From Glandiceps talaboti (lineage: Eukaryota; Hemichordata; Enteropneusta; Spengelidae), in the NCBI RefSeq assembly GCF_964340395.1, contig NC_135550.1:6428101-6492100 (forward strand): a stretch of DNA of 64,000 bases, given 5' to 3'. The translations under genes were made by a program, and so were the position numbers. Below, piece after piece: positions 17,245 through 59,804 of the stretch (the stretch's first letter is position 1; the number at the start of each line of letters is the position of its first letter). The notes beneath the pieces are model-generated. The model ran no database searches. It had not been told where the DNA came from and saw only the letters and a list, made by a program, of their open reading frames with translations.

Positions 17245-19880
17245 TATTTGGGGATGTAGGGGATCTGTGACCTTACATTAAGTGTAGTAGTGTTAGTCCT
17301 TCAAGGCAGGTTATCAAAGGCGTCATGTTCTCTCTTGGTCTAATAGTTCATGGAAGTAGAAGAAGAGGTACTGGGGTCTAGTCTTGCTATAAATTTTCAT
17401 TTGAACGTTATTTGAAGCTTGCCACCATCATTCGACTCCGAGTGTGTGTATATATTGCATGAGATGCATTTCCGGTATGGGTAAAGACCGTGCCACTATT
17501 CCGTCAAGCATGCAACTATTGCTGCATGGTCACCCGAGACTTAATTCGATACATTACCTTGGTAACTTGGACCTCCATAGGTACAGACTACCTACGTACG
17601 CCAGCGCAAGGAGAAAACATGACAACACACCACTAGCACAACTCACACTTCGAAACTCCATCCCACCATACTGGACCACTTAAGTTTGCTATTAATTATA
17701 ACTTAGAAAATAAACGCACGAGAAACAGTTGGTAGGCTTTTGATATTTTCATAAATCCATGCTTACACATACTTGCTACGAATTCGACGATATCAAATAT
17801 AATTCTTCATTTTACTTTTTATTGACGTCACCTTCAGTTGTAGTTGCATATCATACAGGAGCTAAAGGGTCCATAACGTGATATAAAGAGCGCCACCAAC
17901 GTATACACCTATTAATTTCTTCTTCTTTATCCCTGCCTATGTCTGAAGCTCACACTGGTGAATGTGCCCGCAGCTATAATACCATATAAGCTTGTATACT
18001 TTTTAAAAAAAAATCAATTGTGAGCCTTGTGTATATTTCATTTAGTTTTTCACATGTACCATACCACACTCGCTACTAGTGTATGCAACATATAAAAAAA
18101 GATTGATTTATGCCATGAACTCGTGTGGTAATTTTTCAAATTACTAGAGTATGTAAACAAATAACAGCATTCATTGTCGAGTTTAGATCTCTTTTGGACT
18201 CAACACCTTTATAATGGCTGACACTGTTTTAGTATTAAAATGTGATATAACAACGCATGGAGATGAGGTAGTTTCGAATACCCACTATGCTGGGGTGATG
18301 GTGGTGGAGTACTCAACGGCAGTCTTTTTAACCAACGGAGACTAGAAGATGGGACAACACTTACACATTCACTTAGTCTATAGCTGCAAGACCTTTAGGC
18401 TTTTATCTCAACACACTGTTTCTGAAAGGTGTTATACAATTGAGGGCAAATGCCGGTTTGGGCTATTGCCCTAATTATTCGGTTGCCAACAGTGAGCAGA
18501 ATAGCCCGATGGGTCTAGCAGCAAGACTAACATCCAGTCTCCTTTCACATAATACACACATTAAATACTCCCAACCATCGCATTAAAATAAGGAACTTGC
18601 AAACCTGTCGTTCTGAATGTTGCATCATGGGAAATGTGATAATAAATACTAATGAATTGGTATTGTAAACAATAGTTACATTGTTTGCAACCACGAATGA
18701 TCAATTCATAGTTACCCTGACCATTGTCGGAGGTTTATTAAATCGATAGTTCCAGATTAGGTATTACGATAACCACAGATGATCCCATAGTCCTTTGCGT
18801 CTGAGCATGCTCAGCCTGGATTGCAAGTTCCCTATTCCACATTTTCAATGTCATTCTCCTTTTAGATGGCAGTATCAACATCTCAATTGACACCGAGTGG
18901 GGAACCCCGAGTTTTTCTTTGTAATGTTGTCCTCTCAGACTTCTGCTCTGGATGTACAGAAAGTTTATTCAGCAATAACAAGGAATAGGGCCACCGCCCA
19001 TCGTTTCACATTGCAACATCGATACCACTAATACTATGACATGCCAGGTTCCAATTTCAAGCTGATAAAACATGCTATCCTCAATTCATGGGCGCTGTTG
19101 AAGATGTTATCGTGTGATTGGCATATGCATGGAGTCATCAAGGCTACATTCTAAGCAGTTTGACAAATGAGATTTTGGCCATTATTGAATTTATTTCTCA
19201 ATTAGGAGTAAATATATGTACAGTGATAACTGATGCACTGTAGTGTCTGAGGCACACGTTTGTTCTTTCACCAGAATTCTGAGGGCAATTTGACTATAAT
19301 GGCATGGAAACTGTTGACACGTAGAAATTCTGATGTGATATTTGCATATCTTGCATTATACACATGTACTAATTCACAGCAACTTATGTTTACATTATTC
19401 TTTATTGTAACAAAAAAGGCAAATGAAAATACAAAAACATTACTGAAAAAAACTTGAGAAAGTCGGAGCAAGACAGTTCTCACTTTCACACATCTAGTTA
19501 TCTGACATCAATATTGAGAACGGTACAAATTTGGACACCCTCCCCTCCTCCATGACATAGAACAGTACTTGTTGCATGTATGGCATCACCTCCCCCCCTT
19601 GAAATGTATATACATTAGAAGTGCATTCTAACCAATGTACAAAACAAGGTCAGTATCTGAAGACGTCTTAAATTCTTGAAGTCTTTGAATTGAAATGCAT
19701 GAGAAACGTGAAATACAAGAACATCTCTTCTGTACTATTACAGAGTCAAGTGGCAGATATCGATCATCATTTACAGAGACCACAGGGAACTTCTCAGTAA
19801 TGCAGAAATGTCACGTGCATTTCATCTGATAGTCTTTCATTTAAAGGTGCAATATATACTAACTGTAACTTACTGGAAAG
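17245..19880. other. Interval without recognised gene
   Basis: The first RCE1 exon may lie here but I could not recognise it. A 43-codon ATG ORF at 18214-18345 (+) and frames at 17444-17683 and 19260-19489 have no recognisable homology. Confidence 0.4.
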
Positions 19881-19883
19881 TCT

Positions 19884-19889
19884 TTATTT
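19884..19889 (-). terminator. Candidate poly(A) signal of HSP90
   Basis: AATAAA on the - strand, about 160 bp downstream of the HSP90 stop codon. Confidence 0.5.
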
Positions 19890-20047
19890 TAAGATTGGAG
19901 GGACTACACTCTGAAGTAGAATGGGACTGGATTATTGAATAGTATTTGGAATTTAAGACATGTAATCTGTCCAGTCTCTTACATCAATGACTTGGATATC
20001 ACAATATCCAAGTATCAAAAGATGTTCAGCATTTGGTATCACATGCT

Positions 20048-23000
20048 TTAGTCAACTTCTTCCATTCTGGATGCATCATCTTCATCGCCCTCTAGTGGTG
20101 GCATATCTTCTGGGGCAGCAGCATCACCCTCTGGCATGACCAGGTCATCATCATCAATTCCTGTAATTTAGTACAAGAGATTACATGAGTTCTAATGAAA
20201 AGTTTGTAATTGTTAGATAGTTGAGAAATTGTGTGTGTTGTGGTTCAAATTGGCATTTCTTTAGGGTTGTATAATTTGTGCAGTTGTCTCAAGAGTGCCT
20301 GGACTTCCATGATTTATCCACATTCAGCTGTCAATCGTGTTTATTTCAAATGTCCAACAACTTCTACATTGTGGTGCACATATAGAAAACATACTTAGAG
20401 GACTGCAAAATTGCAAATCAAGGGACCATCCAATTGTTTTGCCTACAGTACCCATTACTCCCATCATCTACACTGAAAGATTTGTCGCCTTTTTTAAAAC
20501 TTCACATTTCCGTCAGTTATGCGACAGACAACATCAAACATCTAGTAAGTGTAATTAAGCTGGCAAGGACATGAATCTTACTTACCAAGACCAAGCTTGA
20601 TCATTCTGTGGATACGTCCAGCATGTGTCTGTGGTTCTTCCAGGGAGAATCCTGATGACAACAGTGCAGTTTCAAACAACAACATAACCAGATCTTTCAC
20701 AGATTTGTCATTCTTGTCTGCGTCTGCCTTCTGCCTCAGTGTATCTAAAATAGCATGATCTGGGTTGATTTCTAAGTGTTTCTTGGCTGCCATGTATCCC
20801 ATTGTACTGTTGTCCCGGAGTGCTTGGGCTTTCATGATACGTTCCATGTTGGCTGTCCATCCAAACTGACTGGTAACTATACAGCAGGGTGAAACAACTA
20901 ACCTGTTGGATACAGTAACCTACACAAAAGGAAAGAAATGTCCGTCAGAATGGCACTAAATACTTGGAAAAAAAGGCAAAATGTTTTCTGTCATTCCAGA
21001 TATGCAAACTATGTTTCACTCTCTCCATACTCCGTGACCAATATGGTGCATATGTTTTGTCCATTAAAACTCTTTCCAGTGGTAAAGGTTGATGATTCAT
21101 ACATACATTTTATACACCAGACATCTTGATCAAAATCAAGACTATATTTTTGTGCATCACACTTGCATGCTGTTTTTCCCTGTTGAACTATAAATGCATG
21201 TTGTAGATTTCAAAGTCATACTTACTTTTTCAACTTTTTTGTCTAGGATATCTTTCATAACTTTGCATAAGTTTTCAAATTTGGCTTTGTCTTCTTCCAG
21301 TTTCTTCTTTTCATCTTCATCTTCAGGAAGTTGAAGTCCTTCCTTGGTGACAGACGTCAGTGTCTTGCCATCATACTCTTTCAACTGCTGCACAGAGTAC
21401 TCATCAATAGGTTCAATCATGTACAACACTTCGTAGCCACGTTTCCGGAGTCTCTCAACGAATGCTGAATTGGAAACTTGATCTTTGTTCTCACCAGTGA
21501 TGTAGTAGATGTGAGTTTGATTCTCCTTCATACGGGTACAATAGTCTTTCAGTGATGTTAGTTCATCACCGGACTGGGAGCTGTGATACCTAAGTAAGTC
21601 TGCAATCTTGTTTCTGTTTTGGCTATCTTCATGAATACCAAGCTGTTGAATAGAAAGGAACTTTGTTATTGCACAGTGACTAGCTGGTATTACCAAGTTA
21701 CAGTGATGACGAAAAAGAAATGTAGCCTGTGGATAACATGGCAATTATGTATTTTGGTACAGACAGCCATTGCCCAATGGACTCCCTTCATTTAACAACC
21801 ATCTCAATCTAATTACCTATAAAACCTGGCATAATTCTGAGAGTTCAACACCTAGCTTATATTTCACATTCTGCTAGAGAAAATATTTTCCCATGCCAAA
21901 AAATGTAAACATACTTTTTGTAGATAACAAAACTCTGATGTCCACACAACACACAATAACAAAACACAAAATGTTCCTTTACCTTTAGATTCTTGCTGAA
22001 CTGTTCGTAGAATTTCTTGAAGTTATCTTTATCTTCTGAGATATCGGCAAACAGTTCCATACATTTCTTGACAATATTCTTGCGGATAACTTTCAAGATC
22101 TTACTTTGTTGGAGCATTTCACGGGAGATGTTCAATGGCAAATCTTCTGAATCCACAACTCCCTTGACAAAGTCTGGACAACAAACAAGAAAAGATTGCG
22201 CTGTAAGACACTTGCTGATTACTGTTTGATTCTGTTTCATGAGAGGGTGATGACAGATGGCATACTTTACAAAACAGAAGACAGTCAAAGCTGAGGAAAC
22301 TCTTCTGCTTGCATTGCATCACATTTGGAACATTAAGGTGTGGTTAAAAATGATACTTCAGATGCATTAGTAGAAAGCATCATCGACATACTTCGTCCAG
22401 TATAGAAGGAATAGGAATGTGTCAATACAGTTATTTGCTTAAGCTGTTTTAACTTCAAATACTTACTCAAATATTCTGGAATGAGATCTTCACAATTGTC
22501 CATGATAAATACACGTCGCACATACAGCTTGATATTGTTTTTCTTTTTTTTGTTTTCAAACAGGTCGAAGGGCGCCCTCTTTGGAACAAATAGGAGTGCA
22601 CGGAATTCCAACTGTCCTTCAACTGAAAAATGCTGAAGAAAAAGGATGGAAAAAACAGTTACAATTTAACACATCAACGATTAAATACTCTCAATGTGAA
22701 AACTAGCTAAGAGCATAGAATGGGACAAGACAGTTTGAAGACCATGGTAACAGGACATTGATAAAGAGGTCCCCCATTGTCTAATTTCACTGTAAAGCCT
22801 GTGATCAGACACATTTCTCTCCTTCCATTGCACTACCTGGACTAGCATCATCAACTCACCGGTCTGCCATACCAAAGGCATGACTGATGACAGTGATCAT
22901 TGATTTCAGTCAGGCTCTTGTTGTGCTGGAAGTATTTACAACAGCACAAACAACTTGCATATATTCAGAATGCATGACAATATTAACTTCTGGATTTCTT

Positions 23001-24822
23001 AACAAGACGCTGGGTCAGTAATTGTTTTATACCAACTACACCATATTCAACTGATCTCCTCCCCCCCCCCCCCCCCCCACCACACACAAACACACGCTAG
23101 CTGAACAATTACAGACAGCCACACGCGTGCACAGATGGTGAAATCATGGGGACTAGTGTAACAGATGTATGTTGTTCATCTTTCACAAAACCCCTTTGTA
23201 GTGTTAGCATATTCTGGTTACTTACTTTGACAGCCAAGTGGTCCTCCCAATCATTGGTTAAACTCTTATAAAATTCACCATATTCCTCTTGACTGATGTC
23301 ATCAGGGTTACGTGTCCAGATTGGCTTTGTTTTGTTTAGTTCTTCATCCTCTGTGTACTTTTCCTTGATTTTCTTCTTCTTCTTGTCTTTCTTTTTGTCA
23401 GCATCTTCATCTTCATCCAAGTCTTCAATCTTGGGTTTCTCCTTGTCTTCTTCGCCTTCTTTTTCCTCCTCTTCCTTCTTTTCTTCTTCCTCTTCATCCT
23501 CATCATCACTGATTTCCTTGTCCCGTTCCTTCTCTACCAGAAGTCTGATTGGATAGCCAATGAACTGACTGTGTTTCTTCACTACTTCTTTCAGTCTTTT
23601 CTCGTCAACGTACTCTGTCTGATCTTCTTTCAGATGGAGGATAATCTTTGTACCTCTACCAAATGGCTCGCCTGACAAAATAAAAATGTGTACATTAGTT
23701 TAACGACAACTCAAACTTAAGTCATTGTGGAGACTTTTGAACTAGTCCAGTCCCTATACGGTATTCATTACGATTTACACCTCGACTCACTGTGGTTTAG
23801 TTAGAGACCATGTTGACATCCAGACTACTTATGAACATGCCAAACTGCTATAACAGAAGTTGTCAATACACTTTTCAAGTTAAGACTAGTGTCTATCACT
23901 TTTGACTTCAGAAGTAGAATATGAAGATAAACTTACCATTGTCTGACTTGACAGTGAATGAGCCACCAGCTGATGACTCCCAGATGTACTGTTCATCATC
24001 ATTGTGTTTGGAGAATACTGTCACTTTGTCTGCAATCAGATAGGCAGAATAGAAACCCACACCAAACTGACCAATCATAGAGATATCTGCACCAGCCTGA
24101 AGAGCCTCCATGAAGGCCTTGGTACCTGACTTGGCAATTGTACCCAGATTGTTGACCATATCTGCTTTGGTCATACCAATACCTGTGTCAATGATTGTCA
24201 GCGTTTTGTCGTCTTTGTTGGGAATGATCTTGATGAACAGATCTTTGCCCGACTCAAGTTTACTTGGCTCAGTCAGACTCTCGTATCTGATCTTGTCCAA
24301 GGCCTGCAAAACAAATAATTTCGAAAGGTCAAAGGTAACCAAATCAAGGGAAAGTAGTACTGATTCTAATGATCAAGTTGAAGTAAGTTTTCCATCATAG
24401 ATAATGTTTGACACATCTCCCAAATATCCCATCAAGATTTTTCAACAATGGCAAAACTTAGAGGTTACCATTGACTTAGAGACTAAGTCATTCTGAAGGG
24501 TATTATATCCACAGAAGATCAAATATTGATGGTTCTTTGTTTACTGAAAAGTTGAACTACCCCCACCACTTATAAAGGTCATTCATTTGACTTCCATTGT
24601 TAATGAATACTTTTGGGCTTGTTGTCGAGATTATGAATTATTACTTACATCAGATGCATTGGAGATCAATTCTCTCAGGAAAATTTCTTTGTTTGAGTAG
24701 AAAGTGTTGATGATCAAACTCATCAACTGAGCAATTTCAGCTTGAAATGCAAAGGTCTCGACCTCGGCCTCATCCTCAACCTCCATGTTCTGCTGTGGTT
24801 GCTGTGGTGTTTCCTCAGACAT
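20048..24822 (-). CDS. HSP90: Cytosolic heat shock protein 90
   Basis: ATP-dependent homodimeric chaperone of kinases, receptors and other clients. Coding exons: 24649-24822, 23937-24303, 23226-23671, 22467-22632, 21983-22173, 21226-21642, 20586-20919, 20048-20160. They total 2208 nt (735 codons plus stop), all junctions in frame with GT/AG, matching the usual 724-735-residue length. N-domain: [25 protein letters not shown] (near residue 97) and [11 protein letters not shown] of the GHKL ATP site. A highly acidic/lysine-rich linker follows, starting with [10 protein letters not shown]. The middle domain has [21 protein letters not shown] and SREMLQQSK (catalytic-arginine loop). The protein ends in MEEVD, the TPR-cochaperone ligand that marks cytosolic forms. 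The N-terminal extension is Gln/Glu-rich. The intron before the first coding exon ends directly at the ATG, as in other animal HSP90 genes. Whether it is the only HSP90 in the genome cannot be told. Confidence 0.97.
23057..23078. repeat. Poly-C tract in an HSP90 intron
   Basis: About 22 nearly uninterrupted C in the intron between 22632 and 23226, followed by a short CA run. Confidence 0.9.
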
Positions 24823-26596
24823 CTGAAAAATATTCATACATGGACAAGTTAAGAAAAGGTTGAGATGACGCAAAACACAATACAATGACTGTAACATTGC
24901 TGATAAGAAATACTTCACGTTATTTACAGGGTATGATGTAGGGGAAATAATTTTAAAAAGAGTGCGAGTTGTAAATAGATGAGTAACTAATATACACAGA
25001 TCTCCTGGCGGAAAATTCAACAAATGACAAATTGTACATAGACTAATTTGAAAATTCAGATGTGTTGAAAAATTGAACCGAATATAGTCTCAGATTCAGA
25101 ATTCACACTGGAGGACAATGCGGGGCTAATCTCATATTGAGCCTCACATTCAGTCTCGTACAGAGAAAATCACGACACCCAGTAAAGCTGTCAAACAAGA
25201 AATACCATAGTGACTACAGGAAATGTCAGCCACCCTTACTTCTACAGACTTTTAAAATAAGATTAAAATCTTTTTACAAAGCTGCAATACAGATACATCA
25301 TTGGAAGTGCACCTACGAACAAATGGCTGAACTTTCACCTCTCAAATACCTGGGTGACGTACTTTTATCTGTTTTTCTGGTATTTTTTTCCTGTGCAAGC
25401 CAAGACGTCCCCTCTCTCCCATCAAGTGAGTGTGAAGAGGGAACATTTCCTGGAGTATCAACATTCATTATTATTTCTTGTTTGACTGCTTTCATCTGGT
25501 GTTATTGCGATTTTTCGAATGAGGCTGAATCAATCTGAGACGATCTGATTCAAAGACCAACTTTACATAAATTGAACACATATGGAATGCTTATTATTAT
25601 ATTTTATTTATTACATTTTATCAGCACAATTTGTCATGAACACCATGCATGGATGTTATACTCTATAAATTACAGAGTTAGTCCCCAGCCCTGTCTAATG
25701 ATCAAGTGATTAATTTACATAGAAATGACGAATTTTCCTTTTAAGAGGCCCCCACCTATGAATTTAAATACATTCACAAGAATTGTAATGAGCAAATGTC
25801 AGTTTTCCACAGAACTAGCCTACTAGTCCAGTAACGACTATTTTCAGTAACCAAATGGATTTCGAGGATTCGATTTTTTATTTATGATATTGCAAAAACT
25901 TCATGCAAAAGCTTGATTTTGATTGAAGCTTTCTCTTTTCTACTGTAACAATTACAAATTCTCAGAAAACTACCGTCATTAACATAATACTGAGATTATC
26001 CGAATGACTAATGTAACACTGTTCTTTTACCCCATTGAATGCACGGAATGTTCGGGAATATATGATTTTTTATGACAGTATTATTATAAAGTTATAACTA
26101 CAATTTAGTACAAACCAGTTTATACAATGACAAAGGAAAATTGATATTACGACCCAGCTGCACGTATATGTATAGTCTTAGCTTTTGGCGACATTTAAAG
26201 TAATGAAAATTGCACCATTTTCACATAATTAATCAAATATTATCGACCTGAAAATTTGGTTTTGGAGTTTGGGAGTCTTTTTCCTTTAAAATTACTCTCG
26301 TGAGTCATTAGTCTCAATCATGGCACAACTTACAGAAACGAGATAAAATGTCAAGTGAAAATATATTTTTTGTCTTTATACTTTTGATTACACTGAAAGA
26401 CACTGGGAACAAATTTCCAACAGAGAGAATTAAGAAATTTAGGTTGTTTTCAGTTTAAAACATGTCAGAACTAGCATTCATTTGATGACCATTTACCACT
26501 TTGGGATCACACGTGTACCGCAGTAGTAACGCGGATTCAATGACATGTGGTTTTCACCCAGAAAATGTAGCTTCAAATGAAAATGTTCTCACTCAC

Positions 26597-26690
26597 CTTT
26601 AGCGGTTATCCTTAGTACGAAAATTAGAAATGAATGTGATTCGTACAATTCTGGTTTATGTGTCTGTGCCGACAAGTTAAACTTGTACGC
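26597..26690 (-). other. HSP90: Predicted 5' noncoding exon of HSP90
   Basis: A strong donor (AAAG|GTGAGT) on the - strand at 26596/26597 would splice 1.77 kb to the acceptor TTTTTCAG directly before the ATG (24822). The 5' end is estimated at about 30 bp from a TTTAAA TATA variant (26718-26723). Inferred from splice sites and the usual HSP90 layout. Confidence 0.55.
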
Positions 26691-26742
26691 TACTACTACC
26701 GTCAGGGTTGGCGTGGGTTTAAATGTAAGTAGCGTTTGTCGA

Positions 26743-26755
26743 GAAACTTCTAGCA
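26743..26755 (-). promoter_or_regulatory. Proximal heat-shock element
   Basis: GAA-AC-TTC-TA-GCA: two perfect inverted nGAAn units plus a degenerate third, immediately upstream of the predicted HSP90 TATA-like box (TTTAAA at 26718-26723). Likely HSF binding site. Confidence 0.55.
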
Positions 26756-26999
26756 GACACGAGGTTGCCGGTTTACCGGAAATGCCTCGTTTACATATAA
26801 CATATTAATACACTACACTACAGTATTCACAATTTTTCTAAATCAGAAAGGACTCTGGCATGTTTTATGGTGTATAAAGAACCTAACTAACCACTACTAA
26901 CCAAACCATAAATATTTACACTTATCATTGCGTGATTGATGAAACTACCCACGAACTATTTAGAGGAAGTAGAATTACAGAACAGAGATGTGAAGCGGT

Positions 27000-27012
27000 T
27001 TCTAGAAAGTTC
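27000..27012. promoter_or_regulatory. Distal heat-shock element, three perfect units
   Basis: TTC-TA-GAA-AG-TTC is a perfect three-unit HSE, about 310 bp upstream of the predicted HSP90 start. It is symmetric, so strand is not meaningful. Confidence 0.65.
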
Positions 27013-27059
27013 CATCAAACCGGAAACGGAAGTGTACTGAAATGTAGTCTGCAACGTCC

Positions 27060-28600
27060 TCTTTCGAATTTCATATCTCTTCTTTAGATCCTGGACTGTA
27101 CGAACCTTATTATTAATTTTAAATAAAACAACTTTACAATGTTTTTCTTCTTGAAAAAAATAATTATATGAAACAATTCAGTAGACCAAGCCTGTGTCTG
27201 TAACTCAATTTCAGAAAGCTAAAATAAATGTTTAAAAGTTCATTATTGTACATAAAGAACTGATTTTTAAAACTACTGGGTAATCATAAACAAACAAACA
27301 AACAAACAAACAAACACACACATCGACAGGAAAAGACAAAATTTCTTCTTTCTTCAAATGGTAACGTTTATCAATATTGGGGCAGTGAAGAAATATTCTG
27401 TATATGAACAGGAATGAAAAAATTTGAACTTTATTAAAGATGAAAAGATACAGAATAAAAAATAGATTATTTACAAAAATAACTTGAAAGTTTGAAGATA
27501 CATAACAATTATAATTGCTAAAAGTGTACACATACATTGCTCTTGGTCTTTTCAGTTAAAAATTTCAACCTGAAACTATTTGGTTTTTGTACAGTATGGA
27601 ATCCTATTCAGAGTAATCTTGGAAGATCACAAAATCCGGAGTATTTCCAGGAATTACAGCCTCCCTATGTCAATTGTCAGTACTTTACAAAGATATTAAA
27701 ATTGTAATCTAAAATCTCGTCCTCCAATTTATAGTTTAAAATACTTTATGAACGGTGCTAATGGGTAAAAAACTTGACATATTGCACTTGGAAGTTGGAT
27801 AAGAACTAAAACAAACTTTTTTTTTGTATTCATAGAAATTTGTTTTACATTTATGAATGAATTAAATTTACCCTCCCACTTCACTTGGAATTCATTTCTG
27901 GAACAAACATTTTAATACTGATTAAAATTTGTACTCAGAACATATACCTTACGTTGCTGAGTGGCAGTGCACATAACTGAGTATTTGTGTTAAGATCATG
28001 AAAACTGATTTCTGTATAGCTTAGGAGTACGTTACAAACCAGGTAGTACAAGGAAATATAAGATACCATTTGGAACACTCTTCCCTCTCTCAATTTTCTG
28101 AGGTTGATATCAAACATGACACACACTGAGTTGAAATGCTGGTACCATACAGTACTGCCTTTGTTATGCCATTGAGACAAACCGTCATTAGTAGAAATAA
28201 CTGCTATGAACTTTAAGAATGAAATCAATGAAAGTTGCTGGTATAGGTACCCAGTTCAGTTGACTATAATCTTCACCCATAGCAATGAGTGTTTCTGTGA
28301 AAATTTGAAAATTAAGGGTAGACATAATCCTTTCATTTGAAAGGTTTAACTCGTCAAAGCAGTTTTATGGAAATTTTTGGATTTATGCGTGCTACAATGG
28401 TAATTTATTGAGGAATAACTTTCATGGAAATTCTTGGATTCACTTGTGACTGGTCATTTATTGTGGAATACATTGAGTTGATGAGTTTTCTACACTTGGA
28501 ATATATTGTAATACATCTATGTACATCTACATTTCAAGTACTTCCTGCTAACACCACTGTAATATTTGATGGTATGTGGATTATGGGGAACAGATATGTA
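27060..28600. other. Intergenic interval and probable POMT2 3' UTR
   Basis: No further gene recognised. The POMT2 3' UTR should run leftward from 28626; AATAAA motifs on the - strand occur near 28456 and 28405. A short imperfect direct repeat (atggaaatt.ttggatt) occurs at 28365-28445. Confidence 0.4.
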
Positions 28601-28626
28601 GTTGCATGGATCTGGGGAGGAGGACA

Positions 28627-59428
<30,802 letters not shown>

Positions 59429-59804
59429 GGTTCCTTTCGTCAAAGACTCGACGAGTTACTTGTACTGCTGTAAGTCCCCATATGTCATCTCGTTCGGTCG
59501 CCAATGTCAGTCAGTACCGTCAGCTGTCAGCTGGCCGCTAGTGCGCCCTCAATTTCAATTCTAAATATTACTCATCCCTATCGTTTTCATCGAAGACGCC
59601 AGTTTCCGTCATATTCATACGATTTGATTTTTAAGTGTCTTCACATACTTCTCAGACATATTTTAGATTCCTGGGCGTACACTTTCAGGTACCGAAAAGG
59701 CGAAATCATATTGTTTCGAATGTGCTTGTAAAGGTCACACTGGTGTCACTACGCAAACTCTCTGGACATAGTCTAGTTTGTTGTATGGTTTATTTGATTC
59801 CAGC
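59429..59804. promoter_or_regulatory. Shared intergenic/bidirectional promoter region of POMT2 and GSTZ1
   Basis: 376 bp separate the two divergent ATGs. It has more CpG than the surrounding introns and a CCAAT box (59501-59505, gCCAATg). I saw no TATA box. Function is inferred from the arrangement. Confidence 0.55.

Noticed and set aside
17444-19489. Small ORFs as the missing RCE1 N-terminus
   Set aside because: None shows the expected membrane segment and SLYVW-like motif with a correct-phase donor; only a weak 45-nt candidate at 15973-16017 fits the phase.
23296-23556. Ser-rich + strand ORF
   Set aside because: It is the antisense shadow of the Glu/Lys-rich HSP90 linker.
25137-25538. A 133-residue + strand ORF opposite HSP90 intron 1
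   Set aside because: No homology, no splice or promoter context; probably chance.
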